DNA of 6,579 bases from positions 1 to 6,579 of the forward strand of contig JAKFVZ010000117.1 of the NCBI GenBank assembly GCA_021732965.1. Reading direction: 5' to 3'. The notes beneath the pieces are model-generated. The model was not told the origin of the DNA, made no database searches, and saw nothing but the letters and a program-made list of their open reading frames with translations. The translations under genes were made by a program, and so were the position numbers. Source of the DNA: Reyranella sp. GTDB taxonomy: Bacteria; Pseudomonadota; Alphaproteobacteria; Reyranellales; Reyranellaceae. Shown here one piece after another: positions 1 through 5,898 of this stretch. How positions within the stretch are numbered: position 1 is the first letter of the stretch; each line of letters begins with the position of its first letter.

Positions 1-2
1 AT

Positions 3-35
3 GACGTGCCGCAGGCGCCTGTTCCGGCTTTCTGA
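3..35 (+). CDS. Possible C-terminal tail of a rightward gene (partial)
   Basis: Reading plus frame 3 from the left edge gives ten sense codons (DVPQAPVPAF) and then TGA at 33-35. The composition (Pro/Ala/Val, no arginine run) resembles a protein end more than the other frames do; frame 1, for example, is arginine-rich. If real, the gene would converge on the leftward VOC gene, whose stop lies 8 bases away, and would continue the strand alternation seen across the window. The stretch is far too short to name a family, and it could equally be non-coding. Confidence 0.25.
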   Translation, partial: DVPQAPVPAF

Positions 36-43
36 AGTCGGCC

Positions 44-796
44 TCAGTTCTGCGGAATGAACTCGATCATGAGGCCGCCGGTCTGCTCCGGTGCCACCAG
101 GACTCGATCTACATCGGCAAGCGCGAACGGCACGTTGTTGGCGCTGAGCAGGCCCTGAAGCGGGCGGGCGCGCTCGACGGCGACGGCGGCGCCGACGACC
201 GCCGGCATCTCGGCCGGCATCATCATCTCGAGCGCCTTGTATTCGAGCTGGAAGGCGAGCGGCGACCAGATCAGCAGCTCGACCGAACCCGCCTTGACCA
301 TCGTGCAGCCGTCGAAGATCTCCTCGACGGCGGCGCCCCAGGCGGCCTTCAGCGCCTTGGCGGTGTCCTTGGGCTTCTCGGCAATCGCGTGGATCGCCAT
401 CATGCCCAGCGCGCCGTTGGGATGGACGATCCATTCAGGTTCCATGAACGCATCGGGCGTCTCGTGCTTCACCGGGAACCAGGGCAGGGGGCCGCCGCTC
501 TCGCCGACCACGACGCCGGCATCGACCTCGAAGCCGTCCTCGGTCTCCCAGGAATGCGTGCGCTCCTCGCCCTCGAGTTCCGGCACGTTGAGGGCCAGGG
601 AAACCAGCGGCGGATGGCCCTGAAGCAGCTCGATGTAGTTCGGGATGTCGTCGCGGTCCGGCTGGAAGCAGATGCAGCGCGGCTCGACGTCGTCCGGCGT
701 CAGGTTGAAGCCGAGCTGGTTCAGACGGGCTGCGGTTTCGGCCGGGTCGGAGACGGTCAGGGAGAGGTGGTCGATATCGCGTGCAGAAATTTTCAT
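44..796 (-). CDS. VOC-superfamily (glyoxalase-like domain) protein
   Basis: This is a 250-residue soluble protein with no signal peptide. The N-terminus (IDHLSLTVSDPAETAARLNQLGF, residues 8-30) is the classic first beta-alpha unit of the vicinal-oxygen-chelate fold, with His10 in the usual metal-ligand place. A second hallmark is IELL at 55-58, with Glu56 as a likely ligand. The middle section (WFPVKHETPDAFMEPEW...HPNGA, 106-129) resembles the glyoxalase-like domain group (PF13468 type). A second, weaker half follows and ends in GLMIEFIP (241-248), so two VOC modules are likely. Family members isomerise, cleave or bind small metabolites through a divalent metal; the substrate here cannot be read. 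The start Met has almost no Shine-Dalgarno sequence but has a promoter immediately upstream, suggesting a leaderless mRNA. An ATG ten bases further upstream is in another frame. Confidence 0.85.
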   Translation of the reverse strand: MKISARDIDHLSLTVSDPAETAARLNQLGFNLTPDDVEPRCICFQPDRDDIPNYIELLQGHPPLVSLALNVPELEGEERTHSWETEDGFEVDAGVVVGESGGPLPWFPVKHETPDAFMEPEWIVHPNGALGMMAIHAIAEKPKDTAKALKAAWGAAVEEIFDGCTMVKAGSVELLIWSPLAFQLEYKALEMMMPAEMPAVVGAAVAVERARPLQGLLSANNVPFALADVDRVLVAPEQTGGLMIEFIPQN

Positions 797-803
797 GCCC
801 GCT

Positions 804-831
804 CATATAGGCTTACACCCCCCCTGCTCAA
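804..831 (-). promoter_or_regulatory. Promoter of the VOC gene, probably giving a leaderless mRNA
   Basis: On the minus strand a -35 element TTGAGC (831-826, preceded by C) is followed after 16 bases by a -10 TATATG (809-804). It can also be read as CTTGAG-N16-CTATAT, close to the alphaproteobacterial housekeeping pattern. Only seven bases separate the -10 element from the ATG at 796, so transcription should start at or one base before the start codon. No good Shine-Dalgarno sequence is present, which fits leaderless translation. Confidence 0.6.
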
Positions 832-859
832 GTGCGATGCTGCCGGGCCTTAATTCACT

Positions 860-865
860 GGAGGA
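860..865 (+). promoter_or_regulatory. Ribosome binding site of the GST gene
   Basis: GGAGGA lies four bases before the ATG at 870. The reading frame stays open far upstream (to at least 645) but overlaps the VOC gene antisense there. This site therefore fixes the start at 870, giving a protein that begins directly at the thioredoxin fold. Confidence 0.8.
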
Positions 866-869
866 AACG

Positions 870-1492
870 ATGTCCAAGATGACTCTGTACGGCATTTGGC
901 TGAGCGGCCCGACCTACAAGGCGGGGCTCGCCATGTCCCTGATGGGCCAGTCCTTCGCCTACAAGCATGTCGACCTGCGGGCCGGCGCGCACAAGCAGCC
1001 GGAGTATCTGGCGATCAACCGCTTCGGCCAGGTGCCGGCGCTGGTCGACGGCGACCTCAAGCTCTGCCAGTCGGGCGCGATCCTGCTCTATCTTGCCGAC
1101 AAGTCCGGCAAGATGGGTGGCAAGACGGCCGAGGAGAAGGCGCGCGTGCGCGAGTGGCTGTTCTGGGAGTTCGATCGCCTCGCCTCGAACATCTATCGGC
1201 CCCGTGCCATCAAGCGCGGCTTCATGAAGGCCGACGACAACGTTCACCAGATGTACGTCAACCAGGCCGGCGATGCGCTGAAGGTGCTCGACGGTGCGCT
1301 GGCCAAGTCCGACTTCCTGGTCGGCAGCGAGGCGACCATCGCCGACGTCGCTGTCTATGGCGACGTGGCCTATGCCGAGGAAGGTGCGATCGACCTCTCG
1401 CCGTATCCCAACGTGAAGGCCTGGATGGGCCGTATCGAGAAGCTGCCGGGCTTCAAGAAGTACGAAGACGTCCTGCCGAAGCAGGACGCCGC

Positions 1493-1496
<4 letters not shown>
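870..1496 (+). CDS. Glutathione S-transferase family protein
   Basis: This 208-residue protein has the usual length for a cytosolic GST. The N-terminal thioredoxin-like half starts MTLYGIWLSGPTYKAGLAM. Ser12 and Thr15 occupy the positions where GSTs carry the thiol-activating Ser or Cys. GQVPALV (53-59) contains the cis-Pro56 that binds the glutathione backbone, and QSGAILLYLA (67-76) is the Glu/Gln-Ser motif that holds the gamma-glutamyl group. The all-helical C-terminal half has the N-capping box TIAD (156-159) in ATIADVAVYGDV. Such enzymes conjugate or reduce electrophilic compounds with glutathione in the cytoplasm; the substrate is unknown. The start is set by GGAGGA four bases upstream. 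The gene is divergent from the VOC gene, and its stop overlaps the stop of the convergent COG0523 gene. No clear promoter is visible in the 73-base gap. Confidence 0.9.
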
Positions 1497-2548
<1,052 letters not shown>

Positions 2549-2570
2549 CGCGCGTCAACTCTCACGAATG

Positions 2571-2588
2571 CATATGTAACAACATAAC
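2571..2588 (-). promoter_or_regulatory. Zur-like operator upstream of the COG0523 gene
   Basis: Read on the minus strand this is GTTATGTTGTTACATATG. It contains a perfect inverted repeat, TATGT/ACATA, with a 4-base spacer (2573-2586). It closely resembles the AT-rich palindrome I recall for alphaproteobacterial Zur sites (GTTATGTTATAACATAAC-like, about 14 of 18 positions). It stands out as AT-rich in a GC-rich region and ends 22 bases before the GTPase start codon, where it would overlap a -10 element such as TACATA or CATATG. Zinc-loaded Zur would then block transcription. The consensus comparison is from memory. Confidence 0.55.
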
Positions 2589-2650
2589 GGATGTCGCTTC
2601 TGCTTGACGCTGCAACCTGAGGGCATGACGCTTCCCGCATCAACAAGAAA

Positions 2651-2656
2651 AGGAGG
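2651..2656 (+). promoter_or_regulatory. Ribosome binding site that sets the cyclase start
   Basis: AGGAGG, inside a longer purine run (AAAAGGAGGGG), lies seven bases before the ATG at 2664. It decides between this ATG and upstream in-frame TTG/ATG codons at 2604 and 2625. Those lack such a site and would add twenty or thirteen residues of non-conserved sequence before the Tat signal. Confidence 0.85.
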
Positions 2657-2663
2657 GGCGTTC

Positions 2664-3746
2664 ATGGACTCGAGATACCTTCAGGACAAGGAAGAGCTCA
2701 AGCAGCCACGCCAGGAGATCGACGAGGACCGGCGATCCTTCCTGACGGCGGGCCTCGTGGGCGGCGCCGTCGCGGCGGGCACCCTGGCAGCCGGCATGGC
2801 GCACGCGCAGCAGGTCGCGCAGGCACCCGCGCTGTCGGACAAGGTCTGGTGGCCGCATCCCAAGTGGGGCAAGGACGATCAGGCCGGCGCCTCCAACTTC
2901 ATGACGCCCGAGAAGGTCCTCGACACGGTGAAGTGGATCAAGGACGGCAAGATCTACCGCATCGGCCGCATCTATGAATCGGCGATGCCCAAGTTCGGCG
3001 AGCGGGCCTTCACCTTGCGCATCCCGGGTAGCCCGACCGGCGGCCCCTTTGGCGTCAACAAACTGATCTACAACGACGAGTATCTGTCGACGGAGATCGG
3101 CCAGACCGGAACGCAGTTCGACGGTCTCGCGCACATCGGCATCCAGATGGGCAAGGACGGCGACAAGACCGAGATGCGTTACTACAACGGCGTCACCGAC
3201 CAGGAAATGAACAGTGCCTACGGCATGAAGAAGCTCGGCATCGAGAACGTGAAGCCGTTCTTCACGCGCGGCCATCTGTTCGATCTCGAGGCGCTCAAGG
3301 GCGCGATGATGGAGGCGGGGCAGGAGATCACCGTCGCGGATCTGAAGGCGGCCCTGCAGAAGCAGAACATGCAGGAAGCCGACATCAAGGAAGGCGACGC
3401 GGTGTTCTTCAACACCGGCTGGGGCAAGCTCTGGATGAAGAACAATGACAAGTTCAACGGCGGCGAACCGGGCATCGGCCTGGAAGCGGCCAAGTGGTTC
3501 ATCGACAAGGGCATTGCCCTGACCGGCGCGGATACCTGGGGAACCGAGGTCGTGCCCAATCCCAACAAGGACCTGGCCTTCCCGGTGCATGGCGAACTGA
3601 TCACCAAGAACGGCATCTTCAATCACGAGAACCTGGACTTCACGGGGCTGATCGCTGACCGCAAGTACCAGTTCGCCTATGTCTTCTCCCCGGCGCCGAT
3701 CCGCGGAGCAACGGGCTCGAACGGCGGGCCCATCGCGGTGACCTGA
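2664..3746 (+). CDS. Tat-exported cyclase-family (PF04199, kynurenine formamidase-like) protein
   Basis: The 360-residue product starts with a Tat-type signal peptide: a polar n-region of about 22 residues, twin arginine in DRRSFL (22-27), a small-residue hydrophobic stretch (about 28-45), and a likely cut after AHA (46-48). The mature domain has the cyclase/kynurenine-formamidase fold. TGTQFDGLAHIG (148-159) aligns with the family metal motif HxGTHxDxxxH but reads Gln147-x-Gly-Thr-Gln151-x-Asp153-x3-His157, so two usual histidine ligands are glutamines. A later conserved block runs from PVHGELITKNGIFNHENLDF (307-326). TGWGKLW (251-257) and GADTWGTEV (288-296) match other conserved parts of the subfamily. 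Relatives hydrolyse amides or lactones with bound metal. The altered ligands make the reaction uncertain, and a related amidase or cyclic-ester hydrolase of unknown substrate is the safest reading. It is predicted to act in the periplasm and is divergent from the COG0523 gene. Confidence 0.88.
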   Translation: MDSRYLQDKEELKQPRQEIDEDRRSFLTAGLVGGAVAAGTLAAGMAHAQQVAQAPALSDKVWWPHPKWGKDDQAGASNFMTPEKVLDTVKWIKDGKIYRIGRIYESAMPKFGERAFTLRIPGSPTGGPFGVNKLIYNDEYLSTEIGQTGTQFDGLAHIGIQMGKDGDKTEMRYYNGVTDQEMNSAYGMKKLGIENVKPFFTRGHLFDLEALKGAMMEAGQEITVADLKAALQKQNMQEADIKEGDAVFFNTGWGKLWMKNNDKFNGGEPGIGLEAAKWFIDKGIALTGADTWGTEVVPNPNKDLAFPVHGELITKNGIFNHENLDFTGLIADRKYQFAYVFSPAPIRGATGSNGGPIAVT

Positions 3747-3774
3747 CCGGCCCGAGCCGGGCGTACGTCAGGTC
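3740..3774. terminator. Inverted repeat spanning two convergent gene ends, possible bidirectional terminator
   Basis: GACCTGAC (3740-3747) and GTCAGGTC (3767-3774) form a perfect 8-bp inverted repeat. Inside it, CGGC (3748-3751) and GCCG (3756-3759) form a small inner stem with a CCGA loop. The structure covers the stop codons of the cyclase and of the acyl-AMP ligase, one in each arm. There is no T-run on either side, so intrinsic termination is not certain, and a role in mRNA 3'-end protection is equally possible. Confidence 0.4.
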
Positions 3775-5558
3775 GAGTAGTCGCCCGCGATGAACTTCGA
3801 CTTGGCGTGCGTGCGGCTGAGCTTGCCCGACGAGGTGCGCGGCAGGCCGGGTTGGCGCTTGATGAGCACGACCCGGCCGTCGACGCCGACCGCGTCCTTG
3901 ACGGCCTGCTTGATGTCTCCGACCAGCGCGTCCCGCTCGGTCTGTTCGGTCGGGTGGGCTTCGACTACGACGACGACCGATTCGGCATCGGCGCCGTCCA
4001 CCGAGAAGGCGCAGGCGTCGCCGCGGCGGATCTGGGGCAGCGACTCGACCGCCCATTCGATGTCCTGCGGCCAGATGTTGCGTCCGTTCACGATGATCAG
4101 GTCCTTGGCGCGGCCGGTGATCACCAGCTCATCCTTGTGCCAGTAGCCAAGATCGCCGGTGTCGAGCCAGCCGTTGCTGAGAACGCGCGCGCTCTCCTCG
4201 GGCTTCTGGAAATAGCCGGGCATGACGCTGGGGCCGCGCACGAACAGGCGGCCGACGCTTCGTTCGCCTAGTATCGCGCCGGCCTCGTCGCGGATTTCCA
4301 CCGAGTGCCCGGGGAGGACCTTGCCGCAGACCACGAAGTCGCGCGTCAGGCTCGATTTCGGATCGGTGAAACGGTCGACCTTCACGCCGGTGAACGGTGG
4401 CGTGAAGCTCAGGCCCACGCAGACCTCGGCCATGCCGTAGCTCGGCATGAAGGCGCGCTCGTCGAAGCCCGCCGCCTTGAAGGCCTCGGCAAATCGCCTG
4501 AGCACCGGAAGCTGGATCATGTCGGCCCCGATGCCCGCGAGGCGCAGGCTGGACAGGTCCAAGTCGCTCACCGACACGGTCTGGGCCCGCCGCGTGAGCA
4601 GGTCATAGCCGAAGCTCGGGCTGTAGGTGATGGTCGCGCGGCGGCGGGAGATCAGCGAAAGCCACTGCATCGGCCGCCGGGCGAAGTCGCGCGGAGCCAG
4701 AAGGTCGACGGTTCGCTGTGCGCACATCGGCGCCAGGATGAACCCGATCAGGCCCATGTCGTGGTAGAGCGGCAGCCAACTCACGCCCGAATCGGCGTCG
4801 TCCAGGCCCTGGGCGGCGATCGATCCGTCGATGTTCGCCATCAGACGGTCCTGGCGGATATCGACACCCAGGGGCGCGCGCGTGCTGCCCGACGAGAACT
4901 GGATGTAGCATTCCATCCCCGGTCCGAGCGGCCGAAGCTCTGTTCCGGGTTCGGGGAGGGCGTTGAAAAGCGACATCGGGCCGGCGAGGCGCGCGGTCGT
5001 GCCCTCGGCGGCGGTCCGGGCGAACTCGGCCAGTTCGTCGGGCGCGAGGATGCCGACGGCCTGGGACGCCTCGATCTGCTTGCGGAGCTGGAAAATGTAT
5101 TGGGCCTTGGCACCGAATCCGACCGGAACCGGCACCGGTACGGGCACGATGCCTGCGTATTGACAGCCGAAGAAGGCGATGCAGAAGCCCGGCCAGGTAT
5201 CGGCCACGACGACCAGCCGCTCGCCGGGCTCGACGCCGGCCCCGATCAGCCGGCGGGCGAAGGACTGGGCTTCCTGGCGGAGCTGCCGGTAGGACAGGGG
5301 GCTAAGCAGGCGCCCGCGGGCGTCGAAGAAGTTAAGGCCCGTCTCGCCCCGGGCGGCATAGTCCAGCGCCTCGCACAGGCTGCCGAAGCCGCCACGGCGA
5401 AAGGGCAGGGAGACGTTGCGGGTTGGCGTAGGAGCGGTCACCCAACGGTCTGGGTTCGATTGGAGGGCCGAGGCATATCGCTGCAATTGACCTGAGTCTC
5501 CATCGCCCGGAATGGCGTCTGAAACAAGCGCAGGCATAATTCCACGGATCGACGTCAT
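3768..5558 (-). CDS. Fatty-acyl-AMP ligase (FAAL)-like adenylate-forming enzyme
   Basis: This 596-residue ANL-superfamily enzyme is expected to activate a fatty or other carboxylic acid with ATP to the acyl-adenylate, for transfer to an acyl carrier protein or CoA. Core motifs: phosphate loop SSGSTRAPLGV (222-232), whose SGSTRxPxGV form is typical of FAALs where acyl-CoA synthetases have SGTTGxPKG; WLPLYHDMGLIG (261-272); SYGMAE (373-378); WLDTGDLGYW (464-473); hinge GRAKDLIIVNGRNIWPQDIE (482-501); and the catalytic C-terminal lysine Lys579 in PRTSSGKLSR. The segment after SYGMAE (VGLSFTPPFTGVKVDRF) also matches FAALs. No carrier-protein domain is fused and no acyl carrier or polyketide gene is adjacent. 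Residues 138-146 form a Val-Pro repeat. GGGAG (5566-5570) seven bases upstream supports the start Met over Met8. The gene lies downstream of a cobalamin riboswitch on the same strand. Confidence 0.92.
   Translation of the reverse strand: MTSIRGIMPALVSDAIPGDGDSGQLQRYASALQSNPDRWVTAPTPTRNVSLPFRRGGFGSLCEALDYAARGETGLNFFDARGRLLSPLSYRQLRQEAQSFARRLIGAGVEPGERLVVVADTWPGFCIAFFGCQYAGIVPVPVPVPVGFGAKAQYIFQLRKQIEASQAVGILAPDELAEFARTAAEGTTARLAGPMSLFNALPEPGTELRPLGPGMECYIQFSSGSTRAPLGVDIRQDRLMANIDGSIAAQGLDDADSGVSWLPLYHDMGLIGFILAPMCAQRTVDLLAPRDFARRPMQWLSLISRRRATITYSPSFGYDLLTRRAQTVSVSDLDLSSLRLAGIGADMIQLPVLRRFAEAFKAAGFDERAFMPSYGMAEVCVGLSFTPPFTGVKVDRFTDPKSSLTRDFVVCGKVLPGHSVEIRDEAGAILGERSVGRLFVRGPSVMPGYFQKPEESARVLSNGWLDTGDLGYWHKDELVITGRAKDLIIVNGRNIWPQDIEWAVESLPQIRRGDACAFSVDGADAESVVVVVEAHPTEQTERDALVGDIKQAVKDAVGVDGRVVLIKRQPGLPRTSSGKLSRTHAKSKFIAGDYST
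5122..5145 (-). repeat. Short 6-bp tandem repeat coding for Val-Pro units
   Basis: Four consecutive hexamers ACCGGA, ACCGGC, ACCGGT and ACGGGC (plus strand) encode alternating Val and Pro near residues 138-146 of the acyl-AMP ligase. The differences fall at wobble positions and in the last unit. The repeat is in frame, so gain or loss of a unit would change the protein by two residues. Confidence 0.7.
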
Positions 5559-5565
5559 CGACGAT

Positions 5566-5570
5566 CTCCC
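5566..5570 (-). promoter_or_regulatory. Ribosome binding site of the acyl-AMP ligase gene
   Basis: GGGAG on the minus strand lies seven bases before the ATG at 5558, which supports that start over the in-frame Met8. It is about 75 bases downstream of riboswitch helix P1, so it is the natural target if the switch works on translation. A weak complement, CTCTTCC, occurs at 5640-5634. Confidence 0.65.
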
Positions 5571-5645
5571 AAACGGTTCGCACTAAGCGCGTCACCGCTC
5601 GGTTGACCGTCCCGCTGGATCATCCCGTCCATCGGAAGAGCGACG

Positions 5646-5826
5646 CTATCGCCGGCAGGTCTTCTGGCTCACGGGTCAACGCTCCTGCCCGTCTTCCCGG
5701 ACTTTCGTCCAGTGACATTTGGGCGTTCGCTCGCCGCTTACAGCTGCGGGTACAGCTGCCGATTGGCCTTTTGGGGGGCGGCACGGCATTCCCTGTTCGC
5801 CTCCGGTTAAGGAGGACCGTCGATAA
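5646..5826 (-). ncRNA. Cobalamin (B12) riboswitch aptamer
   Basis: All main parts of the class are visible on the minus strand. Helix P1 pairs 5826-5816 with 5646-5656 (UAUCGACGGU against GCCGGCGAUA, one A-G mismatch). The conserved AACAGGGAA follows at 5797-5789. A GCCG/CGGC helix (5787-5784 with 5761-5758) encloses the usual variable loop and ends in AAUC. The core CCCGCAGCUGUAAGCGGCGAGC is at 5750-5729. GUCACUGG begins at 5716 and leads into a hairpin CUGGAC-GAAA-GUCCGG (5712-5697). An ACGGG/CCCGU helix (5692-5688 with 5675-5671) leads into the B12 box GAGCCAGAAGACCUGCC (5670-5654). Adenosyl- or aqua/methylcobalamin binding would lower expression of the downstream gene, here the acyl-AMP ligase. 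The 3' region (5645-5559) has no T-run terminator. A long-range pairing GCGUC/GACGC plus GCUC/GAGC (5646-5638 with 5600-5589) may be part of the expression platform, which suggests translational control. Confidence 0.95.
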
Positions 5827-5830
5827 TCAC

Positions 5831-5859
5831 TCGTTAGGCTTGCGCCGGGCGCCGGTCAA
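5831..5859 (-). promoter_or_regulatory. Promoter for the riboswitch/acyl-AMP ligase transcript
   Basis: On the minus strand a -35 TTGACC (5859-5854) is followed after 17 bases by a -10 TAACGA (5836-5831). Transcription would start around 5824-5825, right at the 5' strand of riboswitch helix P1. That independent agreement is the main support, since the -10 match alone is modest. Confidence 0.5.
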
Positions 5860-5881
5860 TTGCTTTGATGCCGCAAAGACC

Positions 5882-5889
5882 GGGAGGAG
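5882..5889 (+). promoter_or_regulatory. Ribosome binding site of the beta-lactamase-family gene
   Basis: GGGAGGAG lies nine bases before the ATG at 5899. A second, weaker AGGA (5895-5898) sits six bases before the in-frame ATG at 5905. The stronger site favours 5899; both choices leave a complete signal peptide. Confidence 0.6.
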
Positions 5890-5898
5890 AGTGCAGGA

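Noticed and set aside
2604..2632. TTGACG at 2604-2609 as a -35 box for the cyclase gene
   Set aside because: The -35 match is good, but no acceptable -10 hexamer is found 16-18 bases downstream (GACGCT, TGACGC).
2604..2663. Longer cyclase protein starting at TTG 2604 or ATG 2625
   Set aside because: The strong AGGAGG at 2651-2656 lies inside that extension and points to ATG 2664. The extension carries no recognisable sequence.
4305..5495. Long rightward ORF of 396 codons opposite the acyl-AMP ligase
   Set aside because: Its Arg/Gly/His-rich composition without motifs is the usual mirror frame of a GC-rich gene. The minus strand has all the ANL motifs.
5332..5595. Short leftward ORF starting at GTG 5595, as a possible real target of the riboswitch
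   Set aside because: It overlaps the acyl-AMP ligase in another frame, is Arg/Pro-rich, and has no ribosome site. It looks like a shadow frame.
5851..5862. CAATTG and nearby TCAA/TTGA as an operator
   Set aside because: The palindrome is short and overlaps the predicted -35; there is not enough symmetry or context to call a binding site.
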